From the NCBI GenBank assembly GCA_002415855.1, contig DIAS01000104.1, positions 10,893 through 54,841 on the forward strand: a stretch of 43,949 nucleotides of DNA. The letters are read 5' to 3'. Positions 33,077-42,038 of the stretch are shown one piece after another. A program made the translations under genes and the position numbers. Each line of letters starts with the position of its first letter. Position 1 is the first letter of the stretch. The notes below the pieces were generated by a model, which worked only from the letters and a program-made list of their open reading frames with translations, was not told where the DNA came from and ran no database searches. The stretch comes from Bacteroidales bacterium UBA5072. GTDB lineage: Bacteria; Bacteroidota; Bacteroidia; Bacteroidales; UBA10428.

Positions 33077-36000
33077 AAATCTACCTTAATCCCTATCACC
33101 AGAATATCATCTACCTGGTCCTGATCACCCCGCCATTCGATCACATTGTTTTCCAGGATTTCATGCTGTTTTTCCATGGGCAGCTGATGAAGGGTCAGCA
33201 AAAGGTGCCTGAACCGGCGGTATTTGTATTTTTTGCCGTCGGGACCACCAAACTGATCGGCAAACCCATCGGAGAAGATGTAGATAATATCGCCTTTCTG
33301 GATGGGGATAATGTGGTTCTTAAAGGTCTGGTCCATGAAGTTGGTCTCATCGAGGCCAATGGCAAAGCGATCTCCCTTAATTTCCGTGATCTTGTTGTCC
33401 CGGATCAGGTACAAGGGGTTGAAAGCACCTGAAAATTCCAGTATCATCTCCTTCTTGTCAATGGAACAGAAGGCAACGTCCATGCCATCACGCAGCACGA
33501 CATTTTCCACATCTTTGAATATGATGTGGAAATCCTCGTTCAGCCTGTTCAGGATATCAGAGGGTCTTGATAACCCTTCGATGTTGGTGATCTTCCTGAA
33601 AAGCTCGAAACCGATAATCGACATGAAAGCGCCCGGAACGCCGTGCCCTGTGCAGTCAACAGCTGCAATGAAGATTTTATCGTTCAGTTTATTCACCCAG
33701 TAGAAATCTCCGCTGACGATATCCTTCGGCATGAACAGAATAAAGGAAGAAGGGAATATTGATTTGAACATCTTGTATGGAGGAAGCATGGCCGTCTGGA
33801 TACGCTTGGCATAATTGATACTGTCCGTTATGCTTTTGTTTTTCAGGGTCAGTTCTTCTTTTTGCAGCATGATCTGCTTTCCGAACATTTCCCTTTCCTG
33901 GTTTTCACGGCTCAGATTAAAGAACTGCCGGATCCAGAACTGGATCACCATAAAAACCAGAAATGCACCCACCGCAAAATAAATAATCAGCATGATCTTT
34001 GATCGCCAAAAGGGTGCTTCAACCACAATTACCAGTTCAGTGCCGGTATTGTTCCAAACCATGTCGGAATTGCAACCTGTTACCCTGAATTTGTACTTTC
34101 CGGGAGACAAACGGTCGAGAACCACATAATGCTGGGTTCCCAACTGGTACCAGACCGGTTCTCGTCCTGTTTTGCCGAAACTATAGCGAAAACGGTTGTA
34201 CTCCGGTCTGGCAAGATCCAAAACGGCAAAATCAATCCGGATTGCCTTCCTGTTCCAGGGAAGATCAACAGTGTCAGATAGCTGGTAATAAAAACTCTCC
34301 TCAGTGGGTTCATTTTCAATGAAGGTCAACCCTGTGATTACCACATTATGAGGCTGGCTTACCGGCTCGAGATCCGACAGCTTGATGACCGATAAACCCT
34401 GCAGGCCGGCAAGATAAACAAATCCCTCGGGACTGGCCAGAATCGCCTTATAGGTATGATTCAGCAGACCGTCCTTCTGATCGTAATTCATCAGCGAAGT
34501 CATATCCGACCTGTAATAATACAGGCCTCTTTCGGTCCCGATCCAGATGTTCCTCATCGGATCAACCGATATTACCTTAATCGAGGAATGCATGATGACC
34601 GGGTTATCTATAATGGCAGTAAATTCACGGCTTCTGATATCAAAACTAAAGGCTCCGCTTGATGTGCCTATCCAGAAAGTTCCGGGGTTTCCCGGGGTAA
34701 GCGTATACACCTCCTTGCGTTCGGTGTTCATGAGGTTTTTATCATAGGGCGTGTACCTGCTGAAGTTTCCCCTGACGGGATCGTAAAATAACAATCCGTT
34801 GTTGGTGCCCATCCACAGATTACCCGACTTATCCTGTTCGATATCGAAAACCTGCCCGATGCTGATCTGCTGGTTCTCAAAATTCAATGCATATTTGGCC
34901 ACATGCCGGGCAGAGTCAAAATTAATATGCTGAATACCGTTTGATGTACCCAGCCAGATGTTGTTCAACCCGTCGTAGAACAAACAGTTCATTACAACCG
35001 TTTCTGCAAGATCCTTCCTTAAATAGGGAAACAGGCTGAATAAACTTCTTCGGCCACGTTGGTCAGGACCAACGACTTCAATATCGTGCCCGGAAAGGAT
35101 CAGCGTTTCATTTTGCCTGAATGGATAGAAATTGGCAACCTCGCTGCCGTCGAGGGTTCTGAAATTCTGGCCTGACCTTGTCTTCGGATTTATGACATCA
35201 TAGCTTCCACCGGCAAATCCCACATAGAGTGTGCCGTTTACGCCCCTGCCCAGGGACACGATCTGGTTACCGGTGAGTTTATATTCGCTGCTTTGGGATG
35301 TATAATTGCTTACCGATAATTTTGACCGGCGGATCTTAAGGATCCCCTGGGATGTACCTCCCCAGATATTGCCCGAGGAGTCGACCGCAATTGCATTTAC
35401 CGGAATATCCCGGGACGTGTACACCGCAACAAATGATTGTAACCTGCTGTTGAATTTCACAATCCCATACCCTGTTGTCAGAATAAGTTCATCATTTTCA
35501 GCAGAGGCTATTCCGAAAACTTCGTTTCCGGGCTGGGCAGTGGAAGAACCCGCAGGATAGAACTGATTAAAATTAAAATCCACGGGATCCAGACGGTTCA
35601 GTCCATTTTCCGTTCCGATCCACAGGTAACCTTCCTGGTCAAGGAACAGGCAATTAACATGATTATTGCTCAGCAAACCCTGCGAACTCTGCACCATAAG
35701 TTCCTGAAAAGCGCCCTGTTGCTGGTTAAAGACCAGGAGGCCGGCTGTGGTACCGATCCAGGTATTGCCACTTTTATCGGTTATAAGGCAGGTAGGAATG
35801 GCACTGTTCTTAAGCTGCTCAGGAGGTATCACAAAGGTTTTGCCATGCTGACCCGGAAACAATTGCGTAATGGCTCTTTCGGTGAGGATCCAGACATCGT
35901 CTCCGGCGCCGGGACAGACATCCTTAAGGAGGGTTTCTTTTTGAAAAACAGTGTCAAACGAGGCGGAAGTGTAACGGGTAAGCATTCCCGTCTTATGATC

Positions 36001-36324
36001 ATAGCGGTTGATCCCCACCTGGTTCAAGATCCAAAGATTCCCCTGATTATCGCACCGGATGGACAGGATTGTCTGACTGTCTGATGACTCATCACCGGTC
36101 TTGGCGGTAAAAAAATGCCGGAATTGATACCCGTCAAAACGGTTTAAGCCATACCGTGTACCGGTCCAAAGGTATCCGTTGTGGTCGAGCGTTAAAGAGG
36201 TTATATATTGTGATGACAACCCATTCTCTACAGATATCACCTCCGGTGGCAGGTATTTCTGAGCTTGTAATGGACTGTATATTAAGGCAATAATTAAAAA
36301 AGTATGGAACCGGCTTGCCCCCAT
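33073..36324 (-). CDS. Reg_prop/YYY propeller sensor with SpoIIE (PP2C) phosphatase
   Basis: A 1083-residue membrane sensor. After a signal peptide ending LQAQ come some fourteen propeller blades of the two-component regulator type (GLSSQYITSLTLDHNGYLWT, GNLWMGTNNGLLFYDP, NIWIGTERGLYYY). A YYY domain follows (RFRYSFGKTGREPVWYQLG), then a membrane helix near 779-801, a short coiled-coil and a SpoIIE-type PP2C domain (832-1083). Metal ligands are visible: Asp873 in SGDFYW, Asp890 in AAVDCTGHG, Asp1019 in FSDGFADQ and Asp1072-Asp1073 near the end. In hybrid two-component systems this sensor layout carries a kinase; here the output is a serine phosphatase, probably acting on an anti-sigma-factor antagonist or similar partner. 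It converges on the degenerate hybrid kinase. Confidence 0.92.
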   Translation of the reverse strand: MGASRFHTFLIIALIYSPLQAQKYLPPEVISVENGLSSQYITSLTLDHNGYLWTGTRYGLNRFDGYQFRHFFTAKTGDESSDSQTILSIRCDNQGNLWILNQVGINRYDHKTGMLTRYTSASFDTVFQKETLLKDVCPGAGDDVWILTERAITQLFPGQHGKTFVIPPEQLKNSAIPTCLITDKSGNTWIGTTAGLLVFNQQQGAFQELMVQSSQGLLSNNHVNCLFLDQEGYLWIGTENGLNRLDPVDFNFNQFYPAGSSTAQPGNEVFGIASAENDELILTTGYGIVKFNSRLQSFVAVYTSRDIPVNAIAVDSSGNIWGGTSQGILKIRRSKLSVSNYTSQSSEYKLTGNQIVSLGRGVNGTLYVGFAGGSYDVINPKTRSGQNFRTLDGSEVANFYPFRQNETLILSGHDIEVVGPDQRGRRSLFSLFPYLRKDLAETVVMNCLFYDGLNNIWLGTSNGIQHINFDSARHVAKYALNFENQQISIGQVFDIEQDKSGNLWMGTNNGLLFYDPVRGNFSRYTPYDKNLMNTERKEVYTLTPGNPGTFWIGTSSGAFSFDIRSREFTAIIDNPVIMHSSIKVISVDPMRNIWIGTERGLYYYRSDMTSLMNYDQKDGLLNHTYKAILASPEGFVYLAGLQGLSVIKLSDLEPVSQPHNVVITGLTFIENEPTEESFYYQLSDTVDLPWNRKAIRIDFAVLDLARPEYNRFRYSFGKTGREPVWYQLGTQHYVVLDRLSPGKYKFRVTGCNSDMVWNNTGTELVIVVEAPFWRSKIMLIIYFAVGAFLVFMVIQFWIRQFFNLSRENQEREMFGKQIMLQKEELTLKNKSITDSINYAKRIQTAMLPPYKMFKSIFPSSFILFMPKDIVSGDFYWVNKLNDKIFIAAVDCTGHGVPGAFMSIIGFELFRKITNIEGLSRPSDILNRLNEDFHIIFKDVENVVLRDGMDVAFCSIDKKEMILEFSGAFNPLYLIRDNKITEIKGDRFAIGLDETNFMDQTFKNHIIPIQKGDIIYIFSDGFADQFGGPDGKKYKYRRFRHLLLTLHQLPMEKQHEILENNVIEWRGDQDQVDDILVIGIKVDF

Positions 36325-36345
36325 ATGCCCGTTTATTTTGATTCC

Positions 36346-36377
36346 TTAAAATAGCTAATTTAATTAATATTACAAAA
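36346..36377 (-). promoter_or_regulatory. Possible promoter of the SpoIIE sensor gene
   Basis: On the minus strand TTTTG (36373-36377) is followed after 19 bases by TATTTTAA (36346-36353), 21 bases before the ATG. Spacing is as expected for Bacteroidota; the -7 box departs from TAnnTTTG at two positions. Confidence 0.4.
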
Positions 36378-36407
36378 CCAATCAAACAGGCATATGGTTG
36401 CGCACCA

Positions 36408-37727
36408 TTACATATCTTCGGGATCTTCTCCCTGCGCAATTCTTTCAAGCATTTCAGTGGTTACTGATCTGGGCCTTTCCAGCGGATATCCCAGAGCCCT
36501 GTCCCAAATAATGTTCGCGCATATCCCGATGGCCCGGCCAATGCCAAACAAGACTGTATAAAAATCATATTCCCTCACGCCATAATGCCACTGAATTGCA
36601 CCCGAATGGGCGTCGACATTGGGCCATGGATTTTTAGCCTTGCCCTGCTCGATCAAAATCGGAGGAACTATTTTGTACAACAGATCAACATATTTGAACA
36701 TCGGATCATCAGCCATGTATTTCAAAGCAAACTCCCGTTGAATCATATATCGCGGGTCGGTTATCCGCAGTACGGCATGACCGAAACCAGGCACAACCTG
36801 TCCGGAGTTCAGGAGATCCCAGACAAACTGCTTCATTTCATTTTCAGTAGGCACCTCGCCTCCCATCTTTTCCATGATATCATGCAACCACCTGAGCACC
36901 TCCTGGTTTGCCAATCCGTGCAGCGGACCGGCGAGACCATTGATCATTGAGGATATGGAAAGGTATATATCCGAAAGCGAGCTTGCCACCAGGTGACCGG
37001 TATGCGCGCTGACATTACCGCTTTCATGATCACTGTGGAGTATAAAGTGCATCCGTGAGACATCATCATAAGGTTTACCGATCCCGAGCATATGTGCAAA
37101 ATTAGCGCCCATGTCGAGGTTCGGATCGGAGTATTCCCGTTTGCCTTCCCTGTAGAGCTTATGATAAATGCAGGCTGCGATTTCAGGCAATTTTGCCATG
37201 AGGTTGACTGCATCTTCATACGTAGGATCCCAGTAATCCTGTTTGTTTATGCCTGCATCGTACTTTTTGGCGAAAAATGATTCCCTGTGCATGGCAAGTA
37301 TGGCTGCAGAGAAAATGGTCATGGGATGTGTACCCTTTGGAAAAGCCTCGATGATCTCGATGATGTAGCGGGGAAGTATACGGCGTTTTTTCAGCTCGTC
37401 CAGTACTTCATCCACATTTGCCTGGGTCGGCATGTCCCCGGTGAGTAACAGGTACATAACCCCCTCAACATAGGGCATCTCGGATCCCTTCGGCCTGGGC
37501 AATTTTGTAAACAGCTCTGGAAGGGTGTAATTCCTGTACCGTATACCTTCGTTGGGATCAAGGTAGGAAATGTCGGTAACCAGGCATTTCAGATCACGCA
37601 TTCCACCAATGAGCTTACTGATCGTTACGGTATCCACAACAACATCACCATGTTCATCAATGAGATTCTTAATTCGGGGCCGCCAGGCCTGAATTTTTTC
37701 GTAGAGTGTGTCCTTTAATCCGGGCAT
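36408..37727 (-). CDS. gltA: Citrate synthase, eukaryote-like type
   Basis: A 439-residue enzyme joining acetyl-CoA and oxaloacetate. Catalytic residues match those of pig heart enzyme: His270 in GPLHGLANQEVL, His317 in VPGFGHAVLR, Asp372 in NVDAHSGAIQ. Much of the chain follows the mitochondrial form: LLLTGDMPT, FPKGTHPMTIFSAA, HSDHESGNVSAHTGHLV, QGKAKNPWPNVDAHSG, RALGYPLERPRS. It does not look like the allosteric hexameric E. coli form. Such eukaryote-like citrate synthases are known in some bacteria, including Geobacter. The ATG lies only 7 bases downstream of a block of 7-base AT repeats. It is followed by the SpoIIE sensor gene's upstream region and seems to be a single-gene unit. Confidence 0.95.
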   Translation of the reverse strand: MPGLKDTLYEKIQAWRPRIKNLIDEHGDVVVDTVTISKLIGGMRDLKCLVTDISYLDPNEGIRYRNYTLPELFTKLPRPKGSEMPYVEGVMYLLLTGDMPTQANVDEVLDELKKRRILPRYIIEIIEAFPKGTHPMTIFSAAILAMHRESFFAKKYDAGINKQDYWDPTYEDAVNLMAKLPEIAACIYHKLYREGKREYSDPNLDMGANFAHMLGIGKPYDDVSRMHFILHSDHESGNVSAHTGHLVASSLSDIYLSISSMINGLAGPLHGLANQEVLRWLHDIMEKMGGEVPTENEMKQFVWDLLNSGQVVPGFGHAVLRITDPRYMIQREFALKYMADDPMFKYVDLLYKIVPPILIEQGKAKNPWPNVDAHSGAIQWHYGVREYDFYTVLFGIGRAIGICANIIWDRALGYPLERPRSVTTEMLERIAQGEDPEDM

Positions 37728-37734
37728 AATGTTA

Positions 37735-37774
37735 GAATATGAATTATGAATTATGAATTGTGAATTGGGAATTT
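37735..37774. repeat. Tandem 7-base repeat just upstream of citrate synthase
   Basis: About five copies of GAATTAT or one-base variants (GAATTAT, GAATTAT, GAATTGT, GAATTGG, GAATTT). It ends 7 bases before the citrate synthase start codon, that is, in the 5' untranslated leader. Copy number changes here could affect translation. The rest of the 296-base spacer up to eno holds the terminator repeats described next and an AT-rich stretch at 37835-37865. Confidence 0.7.
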
Positions 37775-37867
37775 GGGGCGGTGTGTCACGGGTCGTGGTT
37801 GTAAGTAGGGAACACGAAATACTGGTTTTTGTTTAAAGTTAGTTATAAATATGTTATATAAAAAAGA

Positions 37868-38000
37868 AACACCCTGCAAGGGACCAACTTATTCGCCTGA
37901 ACTTTTCGCGAACTCGCAGGATCCTTGAAGGGTGCCTCCTGAAACAATATAAAATGAAACACCCTTCAAGGGTTTGATGACCGCCTGAAGGGTGCTTGAT
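37868..38000 (-). terminator. Two related hairpin terminators downstream of enolase
   Basis: On the minus strand two copies of the same element follow eno. Each has a left arm GCACCCTTCAGG or GCACCCTTCAAGG, and a right arm CCCTTGAAGGGTG or CCCTTGCAGGGTG. Each is followed by a T-rich end (GTTTCATTTTAT; GTTTCTTTTTTAT). Arms are at 37984-38000 with 37960-37973, and at 37923-37936 with 37870-37882. The right arms alone also fold (ACCCTT-G-AAGGGT). They probably end the ribosomal protein/enolase transcript. Confidence 0.7.
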
Positions 38001-38023
38001 TATCCGATCATTCGTTCGTCAAG

Positions 38024-39316
38024 CTATTTCTTGTACCCGTAAATGGCCAGGTCACCCAGTTCTTCCTCAATGCGGAGCAGCTGGTTGTATTTGGCCATGC
38101 GGTCGGAACGGCTCAATGATCCGGTCTTGATCTGACCCGAGTTGGTGGCAACCGCGATATCAGCAATGGTTGCATCTTCGGTTTCACCGGAACGGTGCGA
38201 GGTAACGGTAGTAAAGCCTGCCCGGTGGGCCATTTCAATGCAATCGAGAGTTTCCGTAAGGCTTCCGATCTGGTTTACTTTGATAAGGATTGAATTGGAA
38301 CATCCCATTTCAATGCCTTTTTTCAGGAATTCAACATTGGTGACAAACACATCATCGCCTACCAGCTGACAACGATTACCCAACTTATCGGTCAGCAGTT
38401 TCCAACCGTCCCAGTCGTGTTCCGACATACCGTCTTCGATAGAATCAATGGGATACTTGTTGATCAGCTGCTCAAGAAAGGCGACCTGCTCGGCTGAGGT
38501 CCTAACGGCACCGTTCTTACCTTCGAACTTGGCGTAATTGTACTTGCCGTTTTCATAGAACTCTGATGCGGCACAATCGAGGGCAATGGACACGTCTCCG
38601 CCGTCGGCAGCACGACCGGCTTTATAACCGGCAGCACTGATGGCCCTGATAATGGATTCAAGAGCATCCTCGGTGCCATTCAGAACAGGGGCAAAGCCAC
38701 CTTCGTCACCTACTGCAGTGCTCAATCCTCTTTCCTTTAACACTTTTTTCAGGGAATGAAAGACTTCTGCACCCATGCGAAGGCCTTCGCGAAAACTTGA
38801 GGCTCCGATGGGACGAATCATAAATTCCTGGAAGGCAATGGGGGAATCGCTGTGCGAACCGCCGTTGATGATGTTCATCATGGGAACGGGCAATACCTTT
38901 GCATTGGATCCGCCGATGTAACGGTAGAGCGGCATATCATGGTACATGGATGCTGCTTTGGCAACAGCCAGGGAAACACCCAATATGGCATTTGCACCAA
39001 GTTTGCTCTTGGTTTTGGTTCCGTCGAGTGCAATCATTTTTCTGTCAATTGCAACCTGATCCAGTGCATTCATGCCAACAACTTCCTTGGCAATGATTTT
39101 GTTTACATTTTCAACGGCTTTAAGAACACCCTTGCCCAGGTATCTTTTCTTATCGCCATCGCGTAATTCCAAAGCTTCATTCTCCCCGGTTGAGGCTCCG
39201 GAGGGAACTGCAGCACGGCCTACAAAGCCGCTTTCCAGGATAACTTCAACCTCAATTGTGGGATTTCCCCTAGAATCAAGAATTTCACGAGCATGAACAT
39301 GTGCAATTTGTCCCAT
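38024..39316 (-). CDS. eno: Enolase
   Basis: A 430-residue phosphopyruvate hydratase of glycolysis and gluconeogenesis. Opening HAREILDSRGNPTIEVEV is standard. Magnesium ligands are Asp247 (SIALDCAA), Glu294 (SIEDGM) and Asp321 (VGDDVF). Catalytic residues are Glu205 in GDEGGFAP and Lys346 in SILIKVNQIGSLTETL; the SHRSGETEDATIAD loop is intact. It begins 25 bases after rplQ with no promoter or terminator in between, so it is probably transcribed as the tail of the alpha ribosomal operon, an arrangement seen in other Bacteroidota. Two hairpins lie behind it. Confidence 0.97.
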   Translation of the reverse strand: MGQIAHVHAREILDSRGNPTIEVEVILESGFVGRAAVPSGASTGENEALELRDGDKKRYLGKGVLKAVENVNKIIAKEVVGMNALDQVAIDRKMIALDGTKTKSKLGANAILGVSLAVAKAASMYHDMPLYRYIGGSNAKVLPVPMMNIINGGSHSDSPIAFQEFMIRPIGASSFREGLRMGAEVFHSLKKVLKERGLSTAVGDEGGFAPVLNGTEDALESIIRAISAAGYKAGRAADGGDVSIALDCAASEFYENGKYNYAKFEGKNGAVRTSAEQVAFLEQLINKYPIDSIEDGMSEHDWDGWKLLTDKLGNRCQLVGDDVFVTNVEFLKKGIEMGCSNSILIKVNQIGSLTETLDCIEMAHRAGFTTVTSHRSGETEDATIADIAVATNSGQIKTGSLSRSDRMAKYNQLLRIEEELGDLAIYGYKK

Positions 39317-39341
39317 GGTAATATGTTTTAGTTAAATGCTA

Positions 39342-39932
39342 CTATTCTTTTTCTTCTTCGGCAGAAGGTTCAGTGGCCTCAGGAGCTTCTTTGGCTTTAG
39401 GGGCGGCTTTTGCCTTTGCCTTTGCTGTGGCTTTCTTTTCTTTTACCTCAGCGGTGGCAGCAACTTTGGACGGCTTGGCTGCTGCTTCCCCTTCGGTTTT
39501 TTTCTTGGCACTTCCCCTGCGGCCACGGCGGGTGGTCTTGGCTTCACCGACACCACCGGCAGTCAGCATGGTTTCGTTGAAGTCGACCAGCTCGATATAG
39601 CACATTTCGGCGGCATCACCTGCCCGCGTACCGATTTTCAGGATGCGGGTGTAACCGCCCGGACGATCGGAAATTTTGGGGGATACCTCCCTGAACAAGG
39701 TGGTAACAGCGTTCTTATCCTGCAGATAGGTAAATGCCAGCCTGCGGGAATGAGTCGAATCTTCCTTTGATTTGGTTAGTATCGGTTCAATAAACACACG
39801 CAGAGCTTTGGCTTTCGCTGTAGTGGTCTTTATGCGTTTATGAAGGATCAGCGAAGATGCCATGTTCGATAGCATAGCTTTGCGGTGAGCGCTTTTACGT
39901 CCTAGATTATTGTTGGTATTGTTATGTCGCAT
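39342..39932 (-). CDS. rplQ: 50S ribosomal protein L17 with long charged C-terminal extension
   Basis: A 196-residue L17. The core (1-about 120) is normal: MRHNNTNNNLGRKSAHRKAML, NMASSLILHKRIKTTTAKAKAL and YTRILKIGTRAGDAAEMCYIEL. The last 65 or so residues are an Ala/Lys/Glu/Pro-rich tail (EKKATAKAKAKAAPKAKEAP) of low complexity, reminiscent of histone H1-like tails. Bacteroidota L17 proteins often carry such tails; the role is unknown. L17 lines the peptide exit tunnel. The gene follows rpoA, 51 bases apart. Confidence 0.96.
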   Translation of the reverse strand: MRHNNTNNNLGRKSAHRKAMLSNMASSLILHKRIKTTTAKAKALRVFIEPILTKSKEDSTHSRRLAFTYLQDKNAVTTLFREVSPKISDRPGGYTRILKIGTRAGDAAEMCYIELVDFNETMLTAGGVGEAKTTRRGRRGSAKKKTEGEAAAKPSKVAATAEVKEKKATAKAKAKAAPKAKEAPEATEPSAEEEKE

Positions 39933-39983
39933 GGTAATCCGTAATTAATTCAATGGATATCTCTGTCGTTTTTCTGTTACAAA

Positions 39984-40976
39984 TTAGTCTTTGTCAAGCT
40001 TGTATTTCACTATATCCATGCCGAAAGAAAGGTTCATGGTTTCGAGAAGCTCATCGAGCTCGGTGAGCGACTTCTTGCCGAAATTTCTGAATTTCAACAA
40101 GTCGTTCTTGTTGAATTTAACCAGGTCGCCCAGTGTTTCCACTTCGGCAGCCTTGAGGCAATTAAGCGCCCTCACTGAAAGGTCAAGATCCACAAGCTTG
40201 GTCTTCAGCAACTGCCGCATGTGCAGTACCTCTTCATCAAATTCTTCATTGGCAGCACGCTCTTCCGAATCGAGCGTGATTTTCTCGTCAGAGAAAAGCA
40301 TGAAGTGATAGATCAGGATCTTGGCAGCCTCTTTCAAAGCATCTTTAGGATGTATGGATCCATCGGTAAGAATCTCGACCAGTAGTTTTTCATAGTCGGT
40401 CTTCTGCTCAACACGATAATTCTCAACCGAGTATTTCACATTTTTAATGGGCGTATAAATCGAATCGATGGCTATCAATCCGAATTCCGCGTCAAAAGGC
40501 TTGTTCTCCTCTGCCGGTACATAACCCCTGCCCTTGTTGATATGGACCTCCATGTGCAGTTCCACATCTTTTTCCATATGACAGATAACAAGTTCCGGGT
40601 TAAGCACTTCAAAGCTGCTCAGAAACCGGTTAAGATCACCGGCTTTAAAAGTAGTCTGATCCGACAAGGCAACAACGATTTTCTCATCGTTTACATCATC
40701 GACCAGCTTTTTAAAGCGGATTTGTTTGAGGTTGAGAATAATTTCAACTACATCTTCGATGACGCCGGTAATTGAAGCAAATTCATGCTCAACCCCGTCG
40801 ATTTTTATAGCTGTAATTGCATGACCCTCAAGTGATGACAGAAGAATCCTGCGCAAGGCATTACCAATGGTAATTCCGTAACCAGGTTCAAGCGGGCGAA
40901 ATTCGAACTTGCCGTACTTGTCGTCCGATTCTATCATGATCACCTTATCGGGCTTCTGAAAAGCTAATATGGCCAT
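39984..40976 (-). CDS. rpoA: RNA polymerase subunit alpha
   Basis: A 330-residue subunit. The N-terminal assembly domain has YGKFEFRPLEPGYGITIGNALRRILLSSLEGHAITAIKI and the insertion domain with VHINKGRGYVPAEENK. The C-terminal DNA- and activator-binding domain starts near residue 250: LDLSVRALNCLKAAEVETLGDL and FRNFGKKSLTELDELLETM. It starts 16 bases after the rpsD stop, as is normal for this operon. Confidence 0.97.
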   Translation of the reverse strand: MAILAFQKPDKVIMIESDDKYGKFEFRPLEPGYGITIGNALRRILLSSLEGHAITAIKIDGVEHEFASITGVIEDVVEIILNLKQIRFKKLVDDVNDEKIVVALSDQTTFKAGDLNRFLSSFEVLNPELVICHMEKDVELHMEVHINKGRGYVPAEENKPFDAEFGLIAIDSIYTPIKNVKYSVENYRVEQKTDYEKLLVEILTDGSIHPKDALKEAAKILIYHFMLFSDEKITLDSEERAANEEFDEEVLHMRQLLKTKLVDLDLSVRALNCLKAAEVETLGDLVKFNKNDLLKFRNFGKKSLTELDELLETMNLSFGMDIVKYKLDKD

Positions 40977-40992
40977 AGGTTATATATTACAA

Positions 40993-41598
40993 TTATTTAG
41001 AGTACAATTCCACGATCAACTGTTCCTTGATGGTTTCAGGTATCTGATCACGTTCCGGGCGGTTGATCAGTTTTCCGGCCAGCACAGCCGAATCCCACTC
41101 CAACCAGGAAACATTCACCCTGCGTGAACCGAGAGAGTCTTGGATAACCTCGAGTGATTTGGATTTTTCACGAACACCTACAACATCACCAGGTTTTACG
41201 GAATAGGAGGGTATATTCACAACACTGCCGTTGACTGTGATGTGGCGGTGCGTAACAAGCTGACGGGCACCGGAACGCGTGGGGGCTATACCCAGCCGGT
41301 AAACAAGGTTATCAAGCCTTGATTCCAGCAGCTGCAACAATACTTCTCCGGTAACACCCTTGCTCCGCTGGGCTTTCTCGAACAGATTCGCAAATTGTCT
41401 TTCGAGGACCCCGTAAGTATATTTTGCTTTTTGCTTCTCACGAAGCTGAATGCCGTACTCTGATAATTTTTTCCGTTTTTTGTTTACGCCATGCTGTCCG
41501 GGAGGATAGTTCTTTTTGTCATAGTTCTTATCCGGTCCGTAAATGGGATCCCCAAACTTCCTGGCTATTTTAGTCTTTGGTCCAATATATCTTGCCAT
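40993..41598 (-). CDS. rpsD: 30S ribosomal protein S4
   Basis: A 201-residue primary 16S-binding protein and, in other bacteria, a translational regulator of this operon. Signature parts: MARYIGPKTKIARKFG, PPGQHGVNKKRKKLSEYGIQL, and the S4 RNA-binding domain SRLDNLVYRLGIAPTRSGARQL and HRHITVNGSVVNIPSY. The N-terminus has no Cys, so it is of the form that does not bind zinc. It lies 40 bases after rpsK. Confidence 0.97.
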   Translation of the reverse strand: MARYIGPKTKIARKFGDPIYGPDKNYDKKNYPPGQHGVNKKRKKLSEYGIQLREKQKAKYTYGVLERQFANLFEKAQRSKGVTGEVLLQLLESRLDNLVYRLGIAPTRSGARQLVTHRHITVNGSVVNIPSYSVKPGDVVGVREKSKSLEVIQDSLGSRRVNVSWLEWDSAVLAGKLINRPERDQIPETIKEQLIVELYSK

Positions 41599-41638
41599 TT
41601 CTGATGTATATTAATATCTCAATTATTTTCCACTTCAG

Positions 41639-42028
41639 TTAAACTCTTCTTCTTCCGGGTGCCCTGCAGCCGTTGTGGGGAAGTGGCGTGACATCAACAA
41701 TTTCAGTAACTTCAATACCTGCTGTATGTATGGTTCTGATGGCTGATTCCCTTCCGGCTCCGGGACCTTTGACAAAGGCTTTCACTTTGCGGAGACCCAG
41801 GTCGAAAGCGGTTTTTGCACAATCAGCAGCAGCTACCTGGGCTGCATAAGGTGTATTTTTCTTTGAACCTTTGAAGCCCATCTTTCCGGCAGAAGCCCAG
41901 GAAATAACCTGACCCTGACTGTTTGTCAATGAAATGATAATGTTGTTGAATGAGGCATGCACATGTGCCTGGCCTACAGGATCAACCTTTACAACCTTTT
42001 TCTTGGTGATTCCAGCTTTTTTTGCCAT
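41639..42028 (-). CDS. rpsK: 30S ribosomal protein S11
   Basis: A 129-residue protein of the small-subunit platform near the E site. Signature: HVHASFNNIIISLTNSQGQV, ASAGKMGFKGSKKNTPYAAQ, VKGPGAGRESAIRTI and the end DVTPLPHNGCRAPGRRRV. It follows rpsM by 10 bases in the same operon. Confidence 0.97.
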   Translation of the reverse strand: MAKKAGITKKKVVKVDPVGQAHVHASFNNIIISLTNSQGQVISWASAGKMGFKGSKKNTPYAAQVAAADCAKTAFDLGLRKVKAFVKGPGAGRESAIRTIHTAGIEVTEIVDVTPLPHNGCRAPGRRRV

Positions 42029-42038
42029 AATTTAATCC

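Noticed and set aside
35659..36084. 141-codon plus-strand frame opposite the propeller sensor
   Set aside because: Overlaps conserved propeller blades on the minus strand; Arg/Gly-rich composition of a shadow frame.
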